Source: Chenopodium formosanum
Taxonomy: Eukaryota; Streptophyta; Magnoliopsida; Caryophyllales; Amaranthaceae
Direction: 5' to 3'
Assembly: GCA_024500155.1 (NCBI GenBank)
Contig: CM044879.1
Span: forward strand, 26,988,072 to 27,052,071
DNA length: 64,000 nt
In this document: piece after piece, positions 1 to 9,828 of the stretch
Numbering within the stretch: the stretch's first letter is position 1
How the letters are laid out: the number at the start of each line of letters is the position of its first letter
Made by a program: the position numbers and the translations under genes
The notes under the pieces: model-generated
What the model was told of the DNA's origin: nothing
Seen by the model: only the letters and a program-made list of their open reading frames with translations
Databases searched by the model: none

Positions 1-153
1 AAAGTAATATTAGTAATTTTTAATTCACACATATTCAATTTAGAACAGATAGACGATGGCATGACACTAACAGAAGAACCCAAATCACACAATGCTTTAT
101 CTATGAAGACATTACCAATATGACAAGGGATAGAGAAACTACCAGGATCCTTT
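1..153 (-). pseudogene. Athila-type gypsy protease fragment (runs off the left edge)
   Basis: Read on the minus strand, this stretch encodes a retroviral-type aspartic protease start: DPGSFSIPCHIGN followed by ALCDLGSS. The D-L-G triad resembles the protease active-site region that follows gag in Athila elements. It is the continuation of the gag pseudogene at 1869-3820, from which it is separated by the CACTA-like insertion at 154-1868. Only about 50 residues are visible before the window ends, so downstream reverse transcriptase and integrase cannot be judged. The Athila assignment rests on the gag/protease wording and the tRNA-Asp-like primer site. Confidence 0.7.
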
Positions 154-177
154 CACTAGGCGAAAAACCTAATTGGC

Positions 178-381
178 CACCGGTTCAAAACCCCCCTTTG
201 CCACTGGTTTTGAACCGGTGGCCAGTGGGGGGGGTGGCAAATCCTAGAATAAAAGGCCACCGGTTCAAAACCGGTGGCAAAATTAAGTATTGCCACCTGT
301 TAACCGGTGGCAAAAACAGTTGGCGCTTTAATTTTTTTTTTGTATTAAAGATAAATTCCACCGGTTAACCGGTGGCAATGT
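178..381. repeat. Left subterminal CCACCGGTT palindromes
   Basis: Several direct and inverted copies of GCCACCGGTT with AACCGGTGGC occur here, some fused into near-perfect palindromes. They match the cluster at 1736-1856. A long T run follows. Confidence 0.75.
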
Positions 382-1439
382 ACCTTTTTTTTTTTTTTTT
401 TTTTGCCTTTTCAAAAAGAAATATAATAATAGAATAATTAAATCAAAAAAAAAATTAGAACATCAAAATCCAAATACAAACAATAACGATAAATATGACT
501 GAAAATTTATAATATATAATAAAAAAAAAATTACAATATTTAGATTAATGAAATCAAAAGTATTTCCTACCAAAAAAATCGAATAATTACAACATATTAG
601 TCAAAAAATTTACAATATAAAAAAAAATTTACAACATCAAAATCAAACTTCTTGCATCTTGATTCATCAGCTTGATTCTTTTTTTTTTTGACAAATCGGC
701 TTGATTCTTCGATTTAAATTAAATCAATATACCTGCGTTTATGACAACAAACAAATAAATCTATTAAAGTTAATAAACTGCAAAAAAAATAAAAAACAAA
801 AAAAACAAAAACAAAAAAAAAACAAGAATGATTTGCATCTACCCTTTAATCCAATAAAATCAACCCCACATATTAGTTAAAAACCCAGAAACAAAAAACA
901 GATATTGATGACCAAAAACTGATAAAAAAAACCAGATTTTAAATTGAAATCAAATCGATTAAAATAAAAAAAATTCGACTTCAAATCGATTAAAACCATC
1001 CCAGAAAATCCCAAAATAGATTTAAACAAATCGATTAAAATCGATTTTAAACCCAGAAAAAAATACTCAAAAATTAAAACAAAACCCAAATATTAAATCA
1101 AAACCCAGAAAAATAACTCAGAAAAAACCCAGAAAAAACCCAGAAAAAAAAATAAACAAAATCCCAAAAACCTAGAACTAAAATTGATTATAATCGATTT
1201 AAAATCAAATTAAAATCGATTAAGAAACTCAAACAATTCCAAAACTGATTAATTAAACCCAGAAATTAAAAATCAATCAATTAAACCCAACAAAATCCGA
1301 TTAATTAACCCAAAAAATCGATTAATTAAACACAAACCTCGTGCATGTCTTCGTGGTGTATTGTTGCGGTGGTAGTCGAGATGAGCGAGAAACATCAGTT
1401 CGTTGATGCGGTGGTGGTGATTTTCAGACTCTTTTTCTC

Positions 1440-1672
1440 AAGATTTCGAGCAAGAGAAGGAGGAGATCGAAGAAGGAGATGAGAAAGAGAAAGAGAAGGA
1501 GGAGATAGAAGAAGGAGGAGGTAGAAGAAGGAGCTCGAAGGAGGAGATAGAAGAAGGAGGAGGACGAATTGAAAGAGAAGGAGGAGATTGAAGAAGGAGG
1601 AGGACGAATTGAAAGAGAAAGAAGAGAGGGGAGAGCAGGAGAGAGAAAGAGGAGAGGGGAGACGCGGCTGAT
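1440..1672 (+). repeat. Purine-rich GAAGGAGG repeat tract
   Basis: Degenerate tandem units of GAAGGAGGAG and GAGATAGAAGAAGG give about 230 bases of nearly pure purine on the plus strand. It is inside the CACTA-like element and non-coding. Confidence 0.7.
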
Positions 1673-1735
1673 GTGAGGAATGGGAGTAGGGTTTGGGGTT
1701 TATAAGGGGGCAGTTTTTTTTTTTAATTGATTATT

Positions 1736-1856
1736 GCCACGGGTTCAAACCGGTGGCCTTTATCATTTTTGCCACGGGTTCGGTTTGAACCGGTGGCAAT
1801 TTAAATTAGCCTATCCCGCCCAATTTTTAAGCCACCGGTTTTCGAAAACCGGTGGC
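1736..1856. repeat. Right subterminal CCACCGGTT palindromes
   Basis: Three inverted-repeat copies, two with a variant CCACGGGTTC arm, mirror the cluster at the other end of the element. Confidence 0.75.
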
Positions 1857-1868
1857 CATAGAGCGGTG

Positions 1869-3820
1869 CTTCTTTGAATTTTAGGAGGAGATTTATTTTG
1901 TAACAATGCACTACATTCCTTAGTAAAAGCTACAGTTCTACCTCATTAAAGGCCCTCTTCCTAGTCAAAATATCTTTCATAAATTTAGCATATGCAGGAA
2001 CCTGTGTAATAAGTTCAGTAAAAGAGACCGTTACCTGCAAATTTTTAACAACCTCCAGAAACTTACCAAACTGCTTATCCAACTTAGTCTTTAGTTGGCG
2101 ATTAGGGAATGGTAATTTGATAACTGGTGGTGCTTCCCTACTCTTCCCCTGGGGTGCATCCTTCCCTGAGGTTGTACCCTGCAATGAATCATCATAAATA
2201 TTAGTATTAGCAATTTTACCCTGGAGCCCTGCAGGGGCATTTGGTACAACGGAATCAGGATTAGCAATATTAATTAAATTAGGTTCATCCTCTTTGGGAA
2301 TTGGGGGCCCATCGTAGTGTGAACCACTCCTTAGGGTAATTGCATTTGCATGTTCTGTAGGTTGAATTTCCTGCGCTGGTAGGGCTCCCTGCTGGCGAGA
2401 TTGAAGGGTAGAGGACAATTGGGCAATTTGGGTGTCCATGACTTTATTATGGGCTTTAATAGAGTCAATTTGTTGGTCTCTACTCTCCATATGTTTTTGC
2501 ATACTGGTCAGCGTTGCCCTAATTTCTGATAAAGCAGGGTCAGAAGATGTAGTAGGGGCTTGTGATGGGGGTTTCTGGTTAGCATGGGGGTGGTAATATT
2601 TTTGCTGTGGAGGGGGTGCTGGTTGTGGTTGTTGTGGAGGTGGAGGGTTTTGAACATTTGTGCTACGGTAAGATAGGTAGGGATGGTTCCGGTAGCCAGG
2701 ATTGTAGGTGTTGGAGTATGGGTTATTTTGCTTGTAGGTTTGGAAAGCATTAACTTGCTCCATCGAACTCCTGCAATCTTGCTCAAAATGTCCTACACTT
2801 CCACAATTTTCATAAAAAGTATCATTAGCATTATTAGAAACAGCAGAAACATTAGCAACAGAATTAGGAATATTAGTACTAAGGTTATCTAATTTCTGGC
2901 AAATAGAAGTAAGTTGAGCTTGCATAAGGGTTACTGAATCAACATGATGCTTGCCCTTATTAGCATAACCTAGTATTCCCATATTGGGAATTATGTATCT
3001 CCATATCTTCGATAACCTGACCTGCATCATCAACATTAAGATTCATCAATCTACCGCTAGCTGCGGAGTCTAAAATTCTCCTAGATGCATTCCCTAATCC
3101 ATTGTAAAAAGCTTGAATTAACTGCCACTTTGTCAAGTTATGGTGGGGACACTCCCTCTGCAGATCCTTGAATCTTTCCCAAGCCTCATATAATGCTTCA
3201 TCTGGCTCCTGGGCAATAGTCTGAATGGCACTTCTTAGTAAAGCTGTTTTCTCTGCAGGGTAATATTTATTATAAAAATTCAAAGCAAGAGTCTCCCAGT
3301 TAGTAATACCAAGCGCAGTTCTATCCAAACCATTAAACCACAATTTAGCTTTTCCACATAAAGAAAAGGGAAAAAGAATCTCCCAGATTTGGTCTTGCGT
3401 TACCCCATTCTGCCTAATAGTATTGCAATATTGACAGAAATCTGCAATGTGAAGATTAGGATCTTTACCCTTAGCTCCACTGAACTGCTTTCTTTCTATC
3501 ATCGTTATAAACTAGGGCTTGATCTCGAACTGGACTCCCTCGAGATCAGGTGTAGGAGAAAGATGTGGAAAATCCGTTAGAGACGGTTGCGAATAATCGC
3601 TAAGCTTGCGAGGTGGAGGTGGAGGTGGTGTACCCATCTCTAATTCTGAATCAGAAGAGTGCTCCGAATCACTAGAGTTAGGTAGTGGATTTCTAGGAAT
3701 ATCGTTACTCCCAGAACCTGCCAGGATCTGCCTATAAAAATTCTTCTGTCTATGGAAAGAGCGCTCGATCTCAGGATTGAATGGAATGTAACCTGATCTG
3801 GAACACCTGGGAATAAACAA
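1869..3820 (-). pseudogene. Athila-type gypsy gag, broken
   Basis: Translated from the minus strand, this is a retrotransposon capsid protein. Its N-terminal part is acidic and proline-rich (3820-3515). A Retrotrans_gag domain follows (about 3500-3000, with LFPFSLCGKAKLWFNGL), then a zinc knuckle CENCGSVGHFEQDC, a Gln/Pro-rich linker, and the C-terminal FGKFLEVVKNLQVTVSF motif typical of plant gypsy gag. It is dead. An in-frame TAG lies at 3512-3514, a frame change occurs near 2960-3030, and another near 1930, after which coding resumes as ECSALLQNK until the CACTA-like insertion. No ATG is evident at the 5' end, so the true start is uncertain. It lies directly downstream of the LTR and primer site. 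Confidence 0.85.
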
Positions 3821-3930
3821 AGAACTAAAAAGACAGATAATAGAACTACCTCAAAGAACTAATGTCCTTTGAGGCAAAAGAAAAATAATCTAGACTACAA
3901 AAACAATTAGAAATGAAAATAAAACCGTTT

Positions 3931-3951
3931 CCCCGGCAACGAACGGCGCCA
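3931..3951 (-). other. Primer binding site (tRNA-Asp-like), altered
   Basis: Immediately inside the LTR the minus strand reads TGGCGCCGTTCGTTGCCGGG. Athila elements typically have TGGCGCCGTTGCCGGGGA, complementary to the 3' end of tRNA-Asp. Here four extra bases split the match. The primer family is from general knowledge; the insertion is seen directly. Confidence 0.65.
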
Positions 3952-3956
3952 AATTT

Positions 3957-5416
3957 TGACAGGCTAAAGTCGTATCACCAAATCAAAAATATTACCTAAG
4001 TCCACTAGCTTATGCAGATAGGGAAGTAGGGTCGAATCCACAGGGAAACAAGTCTTTCTACTCCTAATTAATTATTATAATCTAAATTATTGAAGTAACT
4101 AATGTTTTTATGAGTAAAAACTATGCTACGAAGATTATGAGTAAGGAGAATAATCAGGGAAGAAATCAATAATAAAAAAGCATAGGGCATAGGTTCACTA
4201 ATAAACAATATTCCAGGGTAAAACATAATAATCAATCATCAATGCATTAATTAATCAGATCATAAAGGGCTTTCGCTACGTATTACAATCACAGAGTTAA
4301 TTTACCGGTATTAAATCTCATCTCTCGAATCTCGACCTAACCATTTATAAATTAGTCTGCCTATTGAAACTAAGCCTAAACATTAGTTCTCATCTCTCGA
4401 ATCTCGAATCAATATTGCTAAACTCATACAATTAAACCTGGCCAAATCTAATTGCATAGCATTTAAACAATCAATAAGAAGTCAATTAAACATTAACAAT
4501 CAATAATCATAAAATTACCCCTTCATATTATTTATTAGATCCCCATAAATCCTAGAAAGAGAACTACTCAGACATGGTTAAAGCTAAACAAAACATAGTA
4601 AATAAACAAGACATGAGAAATTGAATGAATAAAAATACTGAGATTAATAAGAGAGAAATCGTACCAAGACGGCGGAATTACAATGGAGTTTAGGAACAAG
4701 AGAAAATAAAGTCTAGAGAGAGAAAGTCTAAAATAGAGAGAGAAGAAATTAAAACTAGACAATATAAAAGTGAAAAGAAGTAAGTAATCTTGCCTAGTAA
4801 AATTACATTAATACTAAGCAAGAGTCCTAAACTGAACATAATTAATGAAGATAAATCTCCCTAAAAGTCACACGCGCCCGGTCGGGCGGGAAAACTAAGC
4901 AAGAGTCCTAAACTGAACATAATTAATCGGAGATAAATCTCCCTAAAAGTCACACGCGCCCGCCTTCGCTGCTCCCTCTTCTTTCTCGCGCCCGGCCGGG
5001 CACGTGCTCCGGGCGTGAAAGCTGCTGGGAGTTGCCTCGCCCCGCCCGGCCGGGCACGCCTTCGGGCGGCCCCTGGTGGATCCGGGCGAGGCTTTTTGGC
5101 CTCGGGCTTCTTCCTTGAGCCTCCTAACTTGGCCCAAACGCCTCGTATTTCCAAAAATGAGCCCTTAGTCACCGATTTGCTACCTCCAATCGGTCTTGGG
5201 CTATCGAAAATGGTCGCGGTCTTCGAACACTTGTAGATGCTCCTCGAAAACCCAGGAAAATGCTCCAAGTACGCCAATTCCTACAAAACTCAAGCAAAAC
5301 TACAAAAACACTAGAAAACACAAATTAGTAATAAAAGTGGCTCGAAGGAGCCAAAAACACTACTAATTACGACCAAGGGACGGGGTTAAATCTCTATATA
5401 AAATGAACACATCACA
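3957..5416 (-). repeat. 5' LTR of the truncated Athila element
   Basis: The segment between the primer site and unrelated flanking DNA has TG...CA ends (plus strand TGACAGGC ... ACATCACA). It is about 1.46 kb. The interior is AT-rich with a GC-rich block at 4870-5100. The 3' LTR is not in the window, so the outer limit rests on the TG/CA dinucleotides alone. ORFs in the GC-rich block are not considered genes. Confidence 0.65.
4813..4963 (+). repeat. Two-copy tandem duplication in the Athila LTR
   Basis: A segment starting ACTAAGCAAGAGTCC and ending at the CACACGCGCCCG block is present twice, at about 4813-4880 and 4894-4963, with a few differences. Confidence 0.8.
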
Positions 5417-5637
5417 TAACGAGTACAATCTACATCATCAATGTCAAGAGGACCTTAAATTTATCATATATTACGTCTATCGGTCTAAGCTTAAATTTAT
5501 AGAACATTTTTCCGCAAAAATCTGTTAAAAAAAACCGAATACTGATAATATACAAATTATACATGAATTATGTACTCCAACCAACATTAAAGATCAAGAT
5601 ACTAAACTAATTTAATAAAATGAAATAACAATGGCGG
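5417..5637. other. Flanking sequence between two retroelements
   Basis: This is AT-rich DNA between the Athila LTR and Tat1 with no recognisable gene. It continues, after removal of Tat1, at 27795. Confidence 0.5.
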
Positions 5638-5642
5638 ATTCT

Positions 5643-6089
5643 TGTATGGGATGATATCTGAGTATAACCGATATATTGTGAAAGCACGTGACCAGGCTCT
5701 AACAGTTATGAGAGGATGCCGATATGTTCCAGAAAGAAGACATGTCGGCTTGTCGGAATCCAACACGTGGCAGCAGAAGCTCGACACTTGGCACAGAAAG
5801 CTCTGCATGGATGAGAGCCACCTGTCAGGGTAGATCATTATAAATAGTAGGTAAGACCTCATTAATGAGGGCATTAATTACACTCTTTCTCTCTCTCTCT
5901 CTCTCTACTTTCTCTCTCTCACTTATCTTCTTCTCTTAAACACTTTCTGACTTTATCATCGGAGTGGTTATCCCCGGACCACCCTGGGGTTAGCTAACTT
6001 CTTTTCATTGTGTAGGTTCTCAGCTTGACGATAGGAGTATCAGGATCTCAGGTCCGAATTCTTGGGGAAGTCAAGATCAGACTGAAACA
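5643..6089 (+). repeat. Tat1 5' LTR
   Basis: 447 bp, from TGTATGGGATG to GACTGAAACA. It includes a CT microsatellite at 5880-5920 and a probable TATA element (ATAAATAG, about 5839). It pairs with 27347-27789. Confidence 0.92.
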
Positions 6090-6092
6090 ATT

Positions 6093-6110
6093 TGGCACTA
6101 GATGGAGGGG
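6093..6110 (+). other. Tat1 primer binding site
   Basis: TGGCACTAGATGGAGGGG starts three bases after the LTR, the usual position and TGG start for a tRNA primer site. I did not assign the tRNA. Confidence 0.6.
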
Positions 6111-6172
6111 ACAATTGATCGCTTCTATCGCCTAAGACCCTCACACAAAACATACATATAACAACGATAACT

Positions 6173-6910
6173 ATGGCCGGAAACAATGGAATACCAGTAG
6201 AACAACCCCAGGTGGAAGTAGTAGATGAAACCCATACTCTAGAGGGTAACCAGTTTCACGTGCCGATAACTCCCCCTGCAGGAGGAGGGAAGGCAGAGGA
6301 TCCTATGGCGGCATTCACTCCAGATGAATTGGAAACGGCCGCAAGGGTGATGAGTGCAATGAGTAGGAAAAGAAAGGAGGCTGAGGAGGCACGGGCTGAA
6401 AGAGAGGCTGCTCAAGCCGATAGAGGAACATCGCACCGTCACCAGGAAGAACAACACAATCAGTTGGAGAACCCGTCGAGGAGACCCCGATATGAGTCGT
6501 CGGTAAGATCGCATACAACATCACGACGGGTTGAACAATACTCAAGTCACGTTGTGAGTGCTAGAACTCAACATCAGAGAAGTTCGCAGGTAGAGGGTCA
6601 AGCAGTGCGCACAGTGGTGCAGTTAAGGGCATCCCCATTTGCCCAGCACATCTTGGATCAGCCAATGGAAAAGGTGAAAATGCCGACTTGTAGATATGAT
6701 GGAAGAGGGGATCCGGCAAGATTCATAACGTCCTATGAGGGGCACATGATGCTGTACACTAACTCCGATTGGGGCTGCAGCCGATTGGTTTAACAACCTT
6801 GAAGTTGGGTTAGTAGATAGCTTTGAAGATTGACTGAGATGTTTGTAGGTCAGTATGTCAGTAACAGTGTGAGGCAGAGAACCTCTGGAGAATTGATGGC
6901 CGTGGAGCAG
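6173..6910 (+). pseudogene. Tat1 gag, N-terminal part, broken
   Basis: From the ATG at 6173 the product starts MAGNNGIPVEQPQ, with a charged Arg/Glu-rich region and then the start of a Retrotrans_gag capsid domain (CRYDGRGDPARFITSYEGHM). At about 6763 a short segment of the domain is missing and the frame is lost. AADWFNNLEVG follows in another frame. A further single-base loss near 6828 breaks it again. The coding then stops at 6910, where the copia element is inserted, and resumes at 15205. The capsid domain is therefore split by an 8.3 kb insertion and carries at least two earlier lesions. Confidence 0.85.
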
Positions 6911-7693
6911 TGAAGGAATTGTGTCTTCGATAAGTGCAATTACTAGATATATCAAGGATCACTATTATGGAGATAATAAGTTCATTCTATTGGGGCGTCA
7001 TCCTCTGTTGCTAGACTATGAGAGATGATCTTTGGGCTAGTCAAATAGCCCAAAGCCCTTTAGAATGGATCCTATATTGGTCACACACAAGGGTATTGGG
7101 TTAAGCAAGTTAGAGGCCCATTAATGGGCCTCATGAGCAATCAATTAGTCATAAGCATGAGTGGGCTAAGTATAGTTTGAGTAGGAATAGGAAGTGGGCT
7201 TGGATTTGGACTTGGGCTATTATTTAGAGATGTGATCTATAAATAATAGCCTTGCCTAGGGTTGAATACACAAGTCACAATTAACAATACAGTGAATTGT
7301 GAAACAAGCAACCACCATCCAAAGGGCCTCATCCTCCCTCTCTCACACGCCGCCTCTCACCTCACCTCTCACCCACGGCCGGCCACCCCTAGTGGTCACG
7401 TGGTGTTGCGCGGTGGTTCTTGCCTAGTTGATCCATCTCCGTAGAAGGTCGATAGAAGTGTTCTCTCGCGACTAACTAGCATTAGTGGAGGCCTTAATCC
7501 GTGCCCGTGGACTGAATAGAGGAATCGCATTTGAGGTTCTTTATCTCCCCATTGTTCTTGCTCGATCATCGTGGAATCACGCTTCAAAGGTATAATTCTT
7601 ACTTCTTTATGTGTTATGCATGAGATCCTTGGTTTGGTGCTATATGAATATGATTCATGTTAATTCCGCATTTAGTACCTATAATCTCCTACA
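6911..7693 (+). repeat. Copia 5' LTR
   Basis: 783 bp, TGAAGGAATTG to ATCTCCTACA. It contains a probable TATA box in TCTATAAATAATAG near 7230-7247. The small ORF at 7262-7444 is repeated identically in the 3' LTR and is not treated as a gene. Confidence 0.95.
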
Positions 7694-7694
7694 G

Positions 7695-7709
7695 TGGTAT
7701 CAGTTAGCC
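7695..7709 (+). other. Copia primer binding site (initiator Met tRNA type)
   Basis: TGGTATCAGTTAGCC begins one base after the LTR. TGGTATCAG matches the usual plant copia site for initiator methionine tRNA. Beyond those nine bases the match weakens. Confidence 0.8.
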
Positions 7710-9828
7710 TCTTGCATCTACATATATTGAGTAATAATTCTTTGATAATCCACAATTTTAATTCAATTAGGAGGGAGAATATTTAATTATGAGTCAATTG
7801 TTATATTAAATGTGATTTAACGATATAGAATCATTAAAGGTGTTTACTTTGCTCCATATTAACCATAAAATTGATCCGAATTTGCCCTAAAATAAATCGA
7901 AAAATTCGAACCCCTAAACCCTAATTTCGAAAATTTCGAAATTTTAATTCCTAATTTGTAAAATTTTGTGTTTAAATTTTGATTTAATTCGATGGTAATA
8001 TGTTTAAGGAATTTAATCTATTTGATTACATGTTAAAATTATGAATTTTTCATGGTCAAATTATTTAATTTAAGTGTTAAATTAAATTGGGGATTAATTT
8101 CATCAAGAACCCTAATTTCAAAATTGAATATGATTTAATTTTGGAATTAAATGGACCACATAAAGTTTTAATTAATTTTACAAGAGTTGTTTTGATTAAT
8201 TAAAATAATAAAAAAAGGGGAAAACAGCAGCAGCACCGCGGCTGGGTGGCGCTGCCACGGTGGTGCCGCTGCTGGTGGTCCAGGAGGGAAGGGGCGGGGC
8301 TGGGTCAGGCAGCAAGGAGCAGCGCAGCAGTGCCGCACCCTTGCATGTGCGGCTGCTGCTGCTGTTCCTGCGTCACTGCAGGGGCAGCGCACACCGTAAG
8401 GTGTGCGGCCACCGTGGCTGGCTCCGGCTGGCCACACCACGGTGGCTGACGCGGTTTGTTTAAAAAAAAAAAAAAATTTATTTTATTTTAATTTAGATAA
8501 AATCAGATTTCAAAATTTTTAAAAGATAAGTTTAAATTTTGAAAAGATAATTAACAAAATTAAAGTTGTTATTTTGTTAAGTTTGGATAATAATGGAGCA
8601 AAAGATTCTATAAGGATAATAATTGATTAAATAATGTGATTATCTCATAATTATTTATGGATAATAATTGATTGAAAATATGTGATTGGCAAGTAATTAG
8701 GATAGAATTCCTTAATTAGTTAGGATAATCATGGAAAATAAATATGATTTATATTCCATAATTTCAAATAAGATTTGATTCTATCTCATACCTAAATTAA
8801 AATATATGATATTTTATAATTGGTCATGATTAATATATGATATTATCTAATTACAGTAATTAATTAAAATATGAGATATTTATAGCCATGTTTCCTTTAT
8901 TGTGAACATTCGATGTTGTAGTTTAGGAAAGCATGATGAGTGATTTATTATATGGCACTTTATAATATATGATATTGTTTATTGCTATATATAGACTAGT
9001 ATGGCCCATAGATTCTAAAATACGATCTGCGCATCGTGAAGTATTTTTGTAATCTAAATACGGTCTGCGTACCGTTGAGTATTTTTGTAATTTATTTTAT
9101 TTTATTTAAGTAGTAGTAGAATAGAATAAAATTACAGGTTGCAGTTGATCCAAAAACCAATGAAGTGAAGGCCCAATGGAGCAAGATGGATGAGATCCAT
9201 GAAGGTTCAAGTGGGAGCATTTTACTTTATTAGTTTTCTTAGGATTAAGGGGCCATACTATGTCATGTTTTATTGCATTAGTAGATTATGCATGTTTAGG
9301 TTTATTTATGTTGCTTGATGATGCGCTAGAGTTCACTATAAAATCACAACATAATAAATCTAGATCCCAGAAATATTGATGCAGCTTTTCCAATTAAAAA
9401 CCCGATGAAAACCTTGATCGTTTGTGATGGGTCGGCCTCAGCAGAGCGTCATAATATATCTTGGGGAAGTGGGGGTAGATCACGTTCTACACTTTTAATT
9501 GGTTATATTCAACAAGGTTACCTAAAGATCAGTTTAGAACCTTGAAGCTAAGAGTAATAATTAAACATGTGATGGTTAATTATTCAACCAAGAATTACAA
9601 GAGTTGTTATCAGTAAAGAGTTTACTCACCTTGAAAATGTAATGGTTGATGGCAGGGCCTCAGTCCGGTTAATTATTGCACAAATAAAGGATCTTGGAAT
9701 CATTTTATTCAATAGGGATCAATTAATATTGAATAAATGCTTTAAAGTTACCAATAAATAAACTTGTGGTACTTTAAATTTATTAAACATAATTATTGAA
9801 TTTTGCCTCGTTTTGTTTTTGTTTGTAG
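7710..9828 (+). other. Copia untranslated leader with a GC-rich island
   Basis: This is 2.1 kb of AT-rich sequence with no credible ORF. An abrupt GC-rich block at about 8225-8460 (CAGCAGCACCGCGGCTGGGT and inverted GCCACCGTGG motifs) sits inside it. The leader ends at the gag ATG at 9829. Confidence 0.7.

Larger units (their letters stand above)
154..1868. mobile_element. CACTA (En/Spm)-like non-autonomous element
   Basis: The element interrupts the Athila protease/gag junction, which gives its limits. The left end starts CACTAGGCG. The right end reads as CACCGCTC on the other strand, so only CAC is clearly shared by the two tips. Flanking triplets are TTT and CTT, an imperfect 3-bp duplication. 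Palindromic copies of GCCACCGGTT/AACCGGTGGC cluster near both ends, as subterminal repeats do in CACTA elements. The interior is AT-rich with a GAAGGAGG-type purine tract and no credible ORF, so no transposase is encoded. The superfamily call depends on termini and subterminal repeats. Confidence 0.6.

Noticed and set aside
877..1089. 70-codon minus-strand ORF
   Set aside because: Phe/Leu-rich translation of A-rich, repetitive sequence inside the CACTA-like element.
4861..5277. 138-codon minus-strand ORF in a GC-rich block
   Set aside because: It lies inside the Athila LTR, is Arg/Pro/Ala low-complexity and has open shadows in other frames, which GC-rich sequence gives by chance.
7262..7444. 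60-codon ORF
   Set aside because: It is inside the copia LTR and repeated unchanged in the other LTR at 14773-14955; no conserved feature.
8168..8463. Overlapping ORFs on both strands
   Set aside because: By-product of the GC-rich island in the copia leader; no domain and equally open in several frames.
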